64,000 bases of DNA. Origin: Pandoraea sputorum (GTDB lineage: Bacteria; Pseudomonadota; Gammaproteobacteria; Burkholderiales; Burkholderiaceae). Below, piece after piece: positions 35,029 to 44,165 of this stretch. The position numbers were made by a program, and so were the translations under genes. The notes under the pieces are model-generated. The model was not told the DNA's origin, did no database searches, and saw only the letters and a list, made by a program, of their open reading frames with translations. The DNA is taken from contig NZ_CP010431.2 in NCBI RefSeq assembly GCF_000814845.2, positions 3,658,001-3,722,000 of the forward strand, written 5' to 3'. The number at the start of each line of letters is the position of its first letter. The first letter of the stretch is position 1.

Positions 35029-38000
35029 TTATGCCTTCTCGACCTTCACGAGGAACGACTTCACCTCGGGTGTCTGCGAATTCGCATCGCCCACAATCGG
35101 CGTCAGCGTATTCGCGAGGAACCCGGGCTTGGTCAACCCCTTGAAGCCCCAGTGAATCGGAATCCCCACATGGTGAACCGTCTTGCCGTCGATCTTCAGC
35201 GCACGCAGGCGCTTCGTAACGACCGCCTTGGCCTTGATGTAGCCCCGGTTGGACGACACCTTGACCATGTCACCCGCGACGACCCCGACTTCCTTCGCCA
35301 GCGCTTCGCCGATTTCGACGAACTGCTCGGGCTGGATGATCGAGTTCAGCAACGCGTGCTTGGTCCAGTAGTGGAAATGCTCGGTCAGGCGATAAGTCGT
35401 TGCCACATGCGGGAAGTGCTCGGCCGTACCCATCGTCGCCAGATCGTCCGGGAACACCCGGGCACCCGGATTTCGCGTGGCCTTCGGTTGCTTCGGATGG
35501 AACGGGTTGTAGCCCAGCGGCGTCTCGAACGGCTCGTAATGCTCAGGGAACGGGCCCTCTGCCATGGCGCCCTTGGCGAAGAAACGCGCTACGCCCTCGG
35601 GGTTCATGATGAACGGACTCATGCCACCGGCCGGATCCTCGTCGACCTTGAAGTCCGGCACGTCGGCACCGGTCCACGCCTTACCGTTCCAGTAGACCAG
35701 CTTGCGCTTCGGGTTGAACGGCTTGCCTGCGAGGTCGGCCGACGCACGGTTGTACAAAATGCGACGGTTCGCCGGCCACGCCCACGCCCAGTTCAGCGTC
35801 TGACCGATGCCGGTCGGGTCGCTGTTGTCGCGTCGTGCCATCTGGTTGCCTGCCTGCGTCCATGCGCCCGCGAAGATCCAGCAACCCGACGAAGTACTGC
35901 CATCGTCCTTGAGTTCGGCAAACCCGGACAACTGCTCGCCGGCCTTGCGCGTGACCTTGGTCGGATCCTTCGGATCGACGATGTCCTTGAGCGCCCGGCC
36001 GTTGTACTCCTTGGCGAGTTCTTCGGGCGACGGGCTCTCCGGCTGGGCGTACGGCCATGACAGGTTGACGATCGGGTCGGGATACTTACCGCCCTCTGTC
36101 TTGTACATCTCGCGAAGGCGCAGGAACAGCGCCGACATGATTTCGATGTCGGTACGCGCCTCGCCTGGCGGCTCGCCCCCTTCCAGTGCCATTGCAGCCA
36201 GCGCCCGGAGTTGACCAGTGCGCCGTCCTCTTCGGCGAAGCAGGTCGTCGGCAAGCGGAACACTTCCGTCTGAATCTTGCTGGAGTCGACGTTGTTGTGC
36301 TCGCCGAAATTCCGCCAGAACTCCGACGTCTCCGTCGCGAGCGGGTCCATGACGACGAGGAACTTGAGTTGGGCGAGCGCCTTGTCCCACTTGACTTTGG
36401 CCGGCGTCGCCGCGATGGGGTTGAAACCCTGCGCGATGTAGCCGGTCATCTTGCCCTTGCTCATCAGTTCCTGCACTTGCAGCATGTCGTACGGCTTGTC
36501 GAGCTTGGGCAGATAGTCGTAGCCCCAGTTGTTCTCGGCCGTGGCGGCATCGCCCCACCATGCCTTCATCAGGCTCACGTAGAACTTCGGATAGTTCTGC
36601 CAGTAGCTGAGCTGGTTCGGACGCAACGGCTTTTGCGTGCGCGCCGTCAGATATTGCTCGACGGTCTGCTCCGCCTGCTTGGGCAGCGACATATAGCCCG
36701 GCAGCAGATCGGTCATCAGCCCCAGATCGGTCAGCCCCTGGATGTTCGAGTGACCGCGCAGCGCGTTCATGCCGCCGCCCACCGCCCCGATATTGCCCAG
36801 CAGCAACTGCACCATGGCACCGGTACGAATGATCTGCGAGCCGATCGAGTGCTGCGTCCAGCCGAGCGCATACAGGATCGTCATGGTGCGCGTCGGGGTG
36901 GAGCACTCGGCGATCTGCTTGTAGATGTACTCGACCTTGTCGGCCGGCGTGCCGCACACGCGCTCCACCATATCGATGGTGTAACGCGAGTAGTGCTGCT
37001 TCATCAACTGGAACACCGTACGCGGGTGTTGCAGCGTCGGGTCGGTGAGAACGTAACCGTCCGCGCCCTTCTGGTAATCCCAGGAGGACTTGTCGTAGGT
37101 GTGTTTCTCGTCGTTGTAGCCCGAATAGATGCCGTCTTCGAACGAGAACTCGTCTTTCACCAGGAAGGTGAAGTCGGTGTAGTTCTTGACGTACTCGTGC
37201 TGGATCTTGTCGTTCGTGAGCAGGTAGTTGATCAACCCGCCGAGGAACGCAATGTCCGTGCCGGTACGGATCGGGGCGTAATAGTCCGCGACCGATGCCG
37301 AACGGTTAAAGCGCGGGTCGACGACGATCAGGCGCGCCTTGTTGTGCGCCTTCGCCTCGGTCACCCATTTGAAACCGCACGGGTGTGCCTCGGCTGCGTT
37401 GCCGCCCATGATGAGTACCAGATCCGCGTTCTTGATGTCGACCCAATGGTTCGTCATCGCTCCACGGCCAAACGTCGGGGCAAGACCTGCCACCGTCGGG
37501 CCGTGTCAGACACGTGCCTGGTTATCGAATCCCAGCATCCCGGTACTGCGGATGACTTTGTGCGTGATGTACCCGACTTCGTTGCTCGACGCCGACGCGG
37601 CCAGCATGCCGGTGGTGAGCCAACGGTTGACCGTGAGACCGTCGTCCGTCTTTTCGACGAAGTTGGCGTCGCGGTCGGCCTTCATCAGCTTGGCGATGCG
37701 ATCGAGCGCGTCGTCCCACGAAATGCGTTCCCACTTGTCGGACCCCGGCTTGCGGTACTCCGGATGCGTGAGACGGTTCGGGCTGTGGATGAAGTCGATG
37801 AGACTGGCGCCCTTCGGGCACAACGTGCCGCGGTTGACCGGGTGGTCGGGATCGCCTTCGATGTGAAAGATGCTCTTCTTAGCATTCTTCGCACCGTCGC
37901 CGTAGCTGTACATGAGCAACCCGCAGGCCACAGAACAGTACGGACAGGTATTACGGGTCTCGGTCGCTCGCGCGAGCTTGAACTGACGGACTTCCGCCAG

Positions 38001-38096
38001 CGCCGCGTCGGGCGCGAACCCGAGCATTGCCAGGCTGGACCCTGCCAGCGTTGCGCCACTCACTTTGAGGAACTGGCGCCTGGACATATTAAGCAT
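35029..38096 (-). CDS. fdoG: Formate dehydrogenase alpha subunit, selenoprotein; frame interrupted
   Basis: About 1022 residues once repaired; E. coli FdnG has 1015. ATG 38096 follows GAGGAG at nine bases; an in-frame ATG at 38228 has no support. The N-terminus is a twin-arginine signal (SRRQFLKVSGATL), then a 4Fe-4S site (CPYCSVACGLL). TGA at 37508-37506 replaces residue 197 in the motif DNQARV-U-HGPTVAGLAPTFGRG, so it encodes selenocysteine that binds molybdenum or tungsten. A second break lies near residue 639, in the C-run 36176-36180. One added base joins LQWHWKGGEPPGEARTDIEI and the C-terminal domain down to 35029. It is the first gene of the fdo-sel transcript. Confidence 0.95.
37465..37508 (-). 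promoter_or_regulatory. SECIS hairpin for selenocysteine insertion in fdoG
   Basis: Directly after the UGA, CGGCC (37503-37499) pairs with GGCCG (37469-37465). Above it CG and CGG pair with CCG and CG around one A-A mismatch. U37492 is bulged, and GGCA (37491-37488) pairs with TGCC (37482-37479) under the loop GGTCT. The bulged U and GU-containing loop are what SelB recognises in E. coli SECIS elements. Confidence 0.93.
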
Positions 38097-38285
38097 GGGG
38101 GAATTCTCCTCAAATTTTGGGTAACTTTGCGGGAGTGTGTTGAGTATAGAGCAAACAAGTAATGATTTCCGTGACTTAGCACAAACCATGCCGCATATTG
38201 CGTTGAGCGCCATCGCGGCTGATTTCATGGGAACTTCCTTGACATTTTGGTATTCTGAGCGTCACTCTGGTCACCGTCCCCGGTA

Positions 38286-38972
38286 ATGGACACATTGCCC
38301 CCTGAAGATGACGTGACGAACCTGATCGCATGTCCGAACTGCGACACGCTCCACCGTCGCATGGACCTGCCGCCGAGCGAGACCGCTCGCTGCGTGCGTT
38401 GCCACTCGGTTCTTTACCGCTCCCCCGACCTGCGTCTGTCGCGCGTGCTTGCGCTCACCCTGACGTGCCTGATCGTGTTCGCCATCGCCAACGCGTTCCC
38501 CATCGTCGAGATCGAGGTGCAGGGCATCTATACCGAGACGACACTCGTGGGTGCCGCGTGGGCGCTGTATCGCGAGGGCATGTGGCTCGTCGCGCTGCTC
38601 GTGTTCGCCACGACCGTACTGTTTCCCCTGTCGCAACTGCTCGCGCTGATCCATTTGGTCACACCGCTCTCGCTTGGCCGACGGCCCTATGCGGTGTTTC
38701 AGGTGATGCGCGCCATCGAGTTTTGCCGCCCCTGGGGCATGATCGAGGTGTTCATGCTCGGGGTACTGGTTTCGCTGGTCAAACTCTCGGCCATGGCGAG
38801 CGTGCTGCCGGGCATTGCACTGTGGGCCTTCGGCGCGCTGACGATGTTGCTCGCGCTGGTGCTGTCGTACGATCTGCGCAATCTGTGGATCGTGATCGAC
38901 CGCACGCCTGACCCGGCGGTGGAAGCGCTGAAGGCGCAAAAGGCCACCGACGCCCGGACGGTGACGCGATGA
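38286..38972 (+). CDS. pqiA1: PqiA-family protein, first half-size copy
   Basis: 228-residue inner-membrane protein of the paraquat-inducible protein A family. The N-terminal zinc-ribbon-like cysteines are CPNC near residue 16 and CVRC near 36. About four helices follow (about 50-70, 95-125, 155-180 and 185-205). It matches one half of the E. coli PqiA, which is a fusion of two such domains. It overlaps pqiA2 by four bases (ATGA). Confidence 0.85.
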   Translation: MDTLPPEDDVTNLIACPNCDTLHRRMDLPPSETARCVRCHSVLYRSPDLRLSRVLALTLTCLIVFAIANAFPIVEIEVQGIYTETTLVGAAWALYREGMWLVALLVFATTVLFPLSQLLALIHLVTPLSLGRRPYAVFQVMRAIEFCRPWGMIEVFMLGVLVSLVKLSAMASVLPGIALWAFGALTMLLALVLSYDLRNLWIVIDRTPDPAVEALKAQKATDARTVTR

Positions 38973-39613
38973 AATACCTCTCGGCCAAAGCGGCGGGACT
39001 GGTCGCCTGCCACGTCTGCGGGCGTCTGTCGCGCGAAGTGCAAACCGTCGAAAAGGAGCGTTGCCCGCGATGCGGCACGGTGCTTCATCAGCGCAAGGTC
39101 GACAGCCTCACGCGCACCTGGGCCTTGCTCATCGCGGCGGCGATCCTGTACATTCCCGCCAATGTTCTGCCCATGATGCAGACGCGCTCGCTGCTAGGAA
39201 ACTCCAGCGACACGATCATGAGCGGCGTGATCTATTTCTGGACGAGCGGCGAGTACGATCTGGCCATCGTCGTCTTCACAGCGAGCATTCTCGTCCCGAT
39301 GCTCAAGCTCATTGCCCTATCGCTGCTGTGCTTTACCGCGCAGCGCGGCACCCGCTGGAAACCGCACCAACGCACCAAGCTGTATCACATGGTCGAGTTC
39401 ATTGGACGCTGGTCCATGCTCGACGTCTTCGTCGTCGCGCTGATGGTGGCGCTCGTGAACATTCAGTCGCTGGCCGTGATTCAGGCCGGTCCGGGCATCG
39501 TGGCTTTCGGCTCCGTGGTCGTGCTCACGATGGTGGCCTCCATGCAGTTCGACCCTCGCCTGATCTGGGATCAGATCCGCGACGACGATACCGAACAGGA
39601 CGATCATGACTGA
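38969..39613 (+). CDS. pqiA2: PqiA-family protein, second half-size copy
   Basis: 214 residues with the same layout as the preceding gene: CHVC and CPRC cysteine pairs (about 13-36), then four helices, including LIAAAILYIPANVLPMMQT. Together with pqiA1 it should equal a full PqiA, the inner-membrane partner of the PqiB tunnel. It overlaps pqiB by eight bases. Confidence 0.85.
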   Translation: MKYLSAKAAGLVACHVCGRLSREVQTVEKERCPRCGTVLHQRKVDSLTRTWALLIAAAILYIPANVLPMMQTRSLLGNSSDTIMSGVIYFWTSGEYDLAIVVFTASILVPMLKLIALSLLCFTAQRGTRWKPHQRTKLYHMVEFIGRWSMLDVFVVALMVALVNIQSLAVIQAGPGIVAFGSVVVLTMVASMQFDPRLIWDQIRDDDTEQDDHD

Positions 39614-41270
39614 CCCGAAAGACTCGCAAGACCCGAAAGCCGTGCCACCACCCGGGGCAGACAATCTGCCGACCCCGGCTATCGAACCGCGCAAGCGCTG
39701 GGCGCCCTCGCTCGTCTGGCTGATTCCGCTGGTCGCCGCCGTGATCGGGCTGTCGCTGGTGGCTAAAGTGCTCATCGAGCGCGGGCCGAGCGTGACCATC
39801 GACTTCAAGTCGGCCGAGGGACTCGAAGCGGGCAAGACCAAGGTCAAGTACAAGGAAGTCGATATCGGCACGGTCAAGAGCATCGAACTGTCGGAAGACC
39901 TCTCGCATGTGCGCGTCACCGTCGATCTCACCAAGAACGCGAAGAAGTTCGCCGTGAAGGATTCGCGCTGGTGGGTCGTGCGCCCACGTGTGGCCGGTGG
40001 CAGCGTCTCCGGTCTGTCGACGCTCCTCTCCGGCGCCTACATCGGTGCTGACGCAGGTAAGGCCAAGGACTCGGCGAGCCACTTTGTCGGATTGGAGGTG
40101 CCGCCGGTCGTCTCAAGCGGCCAGCCGGGCAAGCAGTTCGTGCTACACGCCAGCGATATCGGCTCGCTCGACATCGGCTCGCCGATTTACTATCGCCGCA
40201 TTCAGGTCGGTCAGGTCGAAGCGTTCGCGCTCGATTCGGACGGCAAGGGCGTGACGCTGCGCGTATTCGTGCAGGCCCCCTACGACCAGTACGTCGGGTC
40301 CAATACACGCTTCTGGCACGCCAGCGGCATCGATTTGCGACTCGATTCGAGCGGATTCCAGGTCAATACGCAGTCGCTCGCGTCGGTCGTCATCGGCGGC
40401 ATCGCCTTCCAGGCCCCGAACGACTCGGGCGCTGGCGTCATGGCCAAGGCCGGGCAGGAATTCCGTCTGGCCGCCGACGAAGCCACCGCCATGAAGGCTC
40501 CCGACACGCACCCGGTGCGGGTCGTGTTCCGCTTCCAGCAGTCGCTGCGCGGGCTGGTCGTCGGTGCGCCGGTCGACTTCCGGGGTATCACGCTGGGTGA
40601 AGTGACGTCGATCGGCGTGGAGTTCGATCAGGCTACCAAGCAGATCAACATGCCGGTGACCGTCGATGTCTACCCGGATCGCCTGCGCCGTCGCGATCCG
40701 AAGAACAGCGTGCCACCGACGGAACTGAACAGTCACCGGATTCTCGACGCACTTGTGCAGCGCGGCCTGCGCGGCCAGTTGCGCACCGGCAATCTGCTGA
40801 CCGGCCAGCTGTACGTGGCGCTCGACTTCTTCCCGAACGCGAAGCCCGCCAAGGCCGAGATGGTCGACGACATGCTGGCCATGCCGACGGTCCCCAACAC
40901 GCTCGACCAGTTGCAGCTTCAGATTGCCGATATTGCCAGCAAGCTCGACAAGATTCCGTTCGACAGCATCGGACAGAATCTGGACTCGACGCTGCGCAAG
41001 CTCGACAAGACGATGGATAGCGCACAAGGGCTGTTCCGTCAGCTCGACGGCGAGATCGCGCCGGAAGCCAAGGCCACGCTGGGCGAAGCGAAGAAGAGCT
41101 TCGGTGCGGCCGAGCGCACGCTCTCCGAAGACGCGCCGGTGCAGCAGGACGTCCGTCAGGCCATGCAGGAACTGACGAAGACGCTGCGCTCCCTCAATAC
41201 CCTCGCCGACTACTTGCAGCAACATCCCGAAGCGCTGCTGCGCGGCAAACCGAAGGACCCGCAACCATGA
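39606..41270 (+). CDS. pqiB: MCE-domain intermembrane transport protein PqiB
   Basis: 554 residues. One N-terminal helix (about 33-55) anchors it, and three MCE domains follow (about 60-150, 175-270 and 295-405; e.g. GPSVTIDFKSAEGLEAGKTK). A C-terminal coiled region (about 430-545) should build the periplasmic needle. It forms a channel for lipids between inner and outer membranes. Start and stop overlap its neighbours, so the operon is translationally linked. Confidence 0.93.
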   Translation: MTDPKDSQDPKAVPPPGADNLPTPAIEPRKRWAPSLVWLIPLVAAVIGLSLVAKVLIERGPSVTIDFKSAEGLEAGKTKVKYKEVDIGTVKSIELSEDLSHVRVTVDLTKNAKKFAVKDSRWWVVRPRVAGGSVSGLSTLLSGAYIGADAGKAKDSASHFVGLEVPPVVSSGQPGKQFVLHASDIGSLDIGSPIYYRRIQVGQVEAFALDSDGKGVTLRVFVQAPYDQYVGSNTRFWHASGIDLRLDSSGFQVNTQSLASVVIGGIAFQAPNDSGAGVMAKAGQEFRLAADEATAMKAPDTHPVRVVFRFQQSLRGLVVGAPVDFRGITLGEVTSIGVEFDQATKQINMPVTVDVYPDRLRRRDPKNSVPPTELNSHRILDALVQRGLRGQLRTGNLLTGQLYVALDFFPNAKPAKAEMVDDMLAMPTVPNTLDQLQLQIADIASKLDKIPFDSIGQNLDSTLRKLDKTMDSAQGLFRQLDGEIAPEAKATLGEAKKSFGAAERTLSEDAPVQQDVRQAMQELTKTLRSLNTLADYLQQHPEALLRGKPKDPQP

Positions 41271-41980
41271 CGAGGCCGACCGACATGACCCGTAGCCCGC
41301 GCCAGCGTGCAATACCGATGGACGGCGACATTGCGGTCCTGCCCGCGATAGCCCGGAAAGCAGGACTCGCCGCTGTGGCAGCCCTCGCGCTGGCGCTTGC
41401 TGGCTGTGCCTCGCCGTCGTCCACGTTCTATACGCTCACTGACGCGGGTGCCGGGGCAGGTGGCACCGCCGCGAACGCCACCACGGGCGCAGCAGCGCCG
41501 GCAACGCCGTACGCTTTGGAGGTGTCGCCCGTGGCCGTGCCCGAACAGGTCGACCGGCCGCAGATCGTCGTCACCCGTGGTGGCGGACGCGTCGACATTC
41601 TCGAGGAATCCCGCTGGGCTGCCCCGCTCAAGACCGAGCTGACGTCGACGATCTCCCGCGACCTGACGCAACGTCTGGGCGCGATGGACGTCTATGGCTT
41701 GCCGCGCGCCGACGGGCTTGCGGTCTATCGCGTGTCGACGTCCGTCCAACGGTTCGAATCGACGCCGGGCGAACAAGCGGCGCTCACGGCCGTCTGGAGC
41801 GTGCGAAAAGTGCCGGGCGATATCGTGCTGACGTGCCGCTTCTCGGGGACGGAGCCCGCTGCGTCGGGCATCGCCGACGTCGTCGCGGCACAGCGTAAGC
41901 TCGTTGACCGTCTGGCCGACGGCATCGGCAACGCCATCGCCACCAGCGCACAGGGCACGACGCCCCGCTGCCAGAACTAA
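41267..41980 (+). CDS. pqiC: Outer-membrane lipoprotein PqiC (ABC-type transport auxiliary)
   Basis: 237 residues with a lipobox LALAGCAS near residue 45; the signal region has an unusually long N-terminal extension, so a later start (for instance the ATG at residue 18) may be used. The mature part has YTLTD and the PqiC/YmbA pattern (VAVPEQVDRPQIVVTRGG, EESRWAAPL). It tethers the PqiB tunnel to the outer membrane. Confidence 0.88.
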   Translation: MTRPTDMTRSPRQRAIPMDGDIAVLPAIARKAGLAAVAALALALAGCASPSSTFYTLTDAGAGAGGTAANATTGAAAPATPYALEVSPVAVPEQVDRPQIVVTRGGGRVDILEESRWAAPLKTELTSTISRDLTQRLGAMDVYGLPRADGLAVYRVSTSVQRFESTPGEQAALTAVWSVRKVPGDIVLTCRFSGTEPAASGIADVVAAQRKLVDRLADGIGNAIATSAQGTTPRCQN

Positions 41981-42010
41981 GCCCGAACGCAACCGGCACC
42001 GGGTATTTGA

Positions 42011-42628
42011 TTAACGAAATGCCTGCCGGATGCCCAGCGCGATCATGAGCCCGCCACAGGTCAGATCGATCCACGCCTTGGCGCGGCGATACGCGGTTGC
42101 AATCGACGCGTGCGACAGCACGAGCGCGACGGCCCCGTACCAACTCGTCGCCGACGCACCGACCGTTGCCAGCATGGCGAAGAACGTCAGCGTGGACACG
42201 TGGGTGGGCACCGCCGAAGAAAACACCGCCGCATAAAAGGCGATGGACTTCGGGTTAGCGATATTGGTCGCGATACCTTGCAGGAACGCACCGCGAAACA
42301 GAGGCGACTTCGGTGGATGACGCTCAGTCGAAGGAGTCGCCCGCGCCGACATGATGAGCCGCACCCCGAACCAGACCAGGTAGGCCGCGCCAACCAGCCT
42401 GACGCCGACAGCGAGCCACGGGAAAACCGCGAACACCGCGCTAAGACCCAACATGGCGCACGTCGCCCAGAACAGATTGACCGTCACGATGCCAGCAACG
42501 AGCGCGAGCGCATCGCGGCGCCTGCCGGTGACCGCCTTGTGGGTGATAGCGACGAAGTTTGGCCCGGGGATGACAACCGCAGCCACGTAGACACAAAAGA
42601 CCGTCACAACAGCAGACCAATCAACCAT
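42011..42628 (-). CDS. LysE/RhtB-family exporter
   Basis: 205 residues from ATG 42628. The signature VVIPGPNFVAITH is near residue 17, six helices follow, and the conserved stretch ATNIANPKSIAFYAAVFS is near 120. It probably exports an amino acid or homoserine-like compound. It is convergent with pqiC and divergent from the substrate-binding-protein gene. Confidence 0.85.
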   Translation of the reverse strand: MVDWSAVVTVFCVYVAAVVIPGPNFVAITHKAVTGRRRDALALVAGIVTVNLFWATCAMLGLSAVFAVFPWLAVGVRLVGAAYLVWFGVRLIMSARATPSTERHPPKSPLFRGAFLQGIATNIANPKSIAFYAAVFSSAVPTHVSTLTFFAMLATVGASATSWYGAVALVLSHASIATAYRRAKAWIDLTCGGLMIALGIRQAFR

Positions 42629-42751
42629 TTGTCGCCCCCGTGGGTTGTAGTTGTGCAACACGCACACCCGCTTGCACAGTCGGCATTCTGCGGCAATTCG
42701 CGGATGACCGCGTCCGACAGCAAAAATTACGCATAGATACCGATCATTACG

Positions 42752-42763
42752 GATTGCGCAATC
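42752..42763. promoter_or_regulatory. Palindromic site before the substrate-binding-protein gene
   Basis: GATTGCGCAATC is a perfect 12-bp palindrome 100 bases before the ABC substrate-binding gene and 125 bases before the divergent exporter. It looks like an operator; no regulator gene adjoins it. Confidence 0.3.
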
Positions 42764-42862
42764 GATTACGTGATGTTTAAGATGTTCGAGACCCGCCGCA
42801 CACGTCCTCCGGCAGAGATGGGCGGCGGCGGGTCGTCATAACTCGAACATTGGAGACAAGCC

Positions 42863-44122
42863 ATGCCCAGCATTACCGGCCTTAGCGGTCACTTGCGCCG
42901 TACGATTGCCGTCGCCGCGTCGTTTGCCGTTGGATCCCTTATTGCCCTTTCCTCCCCGGTGCAGGCCGCCACGATCTCCGACGGCGTCGTGAAGATCGGC
43001 GTGCTCACCGACCTCTCGGGCGTGTCGAGCGACAACGCGGGCAAGGGCAGCGTGCTCGCCGCCACCATGGCCATCGACGACTTCTCGCACGATCGCAAAG
43101 TCCTCGGCGCGCCCATCGAACTGGTGTCCGCCGACTCGCAGGGCAAGACGGACACCGGCGCGACCATCGCCCGCGAATGGTACGACCGGGGCAAAGTCGA
43201 CATGATCACCGACCTCACGTTCTCGAACGTGGCGCTGGCCGTCGACCGGATTGCCGACGAAAAGAAGAAGATCGCGCTCGTGACCGGTGCGGGGTCATCC
43301 GCCATCAGCAACGAGCAATGCACGGCACATAGCGTGCAGTGGATGTACGACACGTATGCGCTCGCGAACTCGACCTCGCAAGCCTTACTGCGTCGCGGAC
43401 TGAAGTCGTGGTACTTCATCACCGCCGACTACGCGTTCGGGCAGGCGCTGGAGAAAGACGCGAGCGAGATCCTGACGCGTCAGGGCGGCAAGGTCGTCGG
43501 CTCGGTGAAGCATCCGGTGAACTCGCCGGACCTGTCGTCCTATCTGCTGCGCGCCCAGACGTCCGGCGCGCAGGTGATCGCGCTGGCCAATTCCGGCACC
43601 GACACGCTCAACACCGTCAAACAGGCCTCGCAGTTCAACATCATTCAGGGCGGCAAACAGGTATTCACGCCGCTGCTCTCGCTCATCACCGAAATCCACG
43701 GCATGGGCCTGAAGAACGCGCAGGGCATGATCCTCACGAACGGCTTCTATTGGGATCAGGACGACCGCTCGCGCGCCTTTGCGCAACGCTTCTACGCGCA
43801 GCACAAGAAGATGCCGACGATGATGCAGGCCGCCGTGTATTCGGCGGTGCTCAATTATCTGAAGGCGGTTCAGGCGGCAGGCACCGACGAAGCGGACGCC
43901 GTAATGGCCAAGCTCAAGTCGATGAAGATCGACGACCCGGTGATTCGCAACGGCCAGATTCGCGCCGACGGCAAGCTCGTGCACGACATGCTGCTGGTGC
44001 AGGTGAAGACGCCCGCCGAATCGAAATCGGAATGGGATCTGTACAAGATTCTGGAGACGATTCCGGCCGACAAGGCGTTCGCCCCGCTGGCCGATTCGAA
44101 GTGCGCGCTGGTGAAGAAGTAA
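42863..44122 (+). CDS. ABC transporter substrate-binding protein (branched-chain amino acid type)
   Basis: 419 residues with a signal peptide (about 1-36, ending SSPVQAAT) and GGAG before the ATG. The mature chain is a type I periplasmic-binding fold: VVKIGVLTDLSGVSSDNAGKG, the central hinge region SSAISNEQC, and a C-terminal lobe ending FAPLADSKCALVKK. The pattern is that of LivK-like proteins taking up amino acids, amides or aromatic acids. No permease or ATPase gene lies nearby, so it is an orphan. Confidence 0.88.
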   Translation: MPSITGLSGHLRRTIAVAASFAVGSLIALSSPVQAATISDGVVKIGVLTDLSGVSSDNAGKGSVLAATMAIDDFSHDRKVLGAPIELVSADSQGKTDTGATIAREWYDRGKVDMITDLTFSNVALAVDRIADEKKKIALVTGAGSSAISNEQCTAHSVQWMYDTYALANSTSQALLRRGLKSWYFITADYAFGQALEKDASEILTRQGGKVVGSVKHPVNSPDLSSYLLRAQTSGAQVIALANSGTDTLNTVKQASQFNIIQGGKQVFTPLLSLITEIHGMGLKNAQGMILTNGFYWDQDDRSRAFAQRFYAQHKKMPTMMQAAVYSAVLNYLKAVQAAGTDEADAVMAKLKSMKIDDPVIRNGQIRADGKLVHDMLLVQVKTPAESKSEWDLYKILETIPADKAFAPLADSKCALVKK

Positions 44123-44137
44123 GTCGCGGCTGAGTAT

Positions 44138-44157
44138 CCGCCAGCGTGATGTGGCGG
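44138..44157. terminator. Possible terminator hairpin
   Basis: CCGCCA and TGGCGG form a six-pair stem with an eight-base loop between the convergent ends of the binding-protein and MFS genes. There is no strong T-run. Confidence 0.3.
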
Positions 44158-44165
44158 CTTGACGC

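Noticed and set aside
36186..38162. 658-codon plus-strand open frame
   Set aside because: Antisense to fdoG.
38239..38244. TTGACA as the pqiA promoter
   Set aside because: A perfect -35 hexamer but no acceptable -10 at 16-18 bases.
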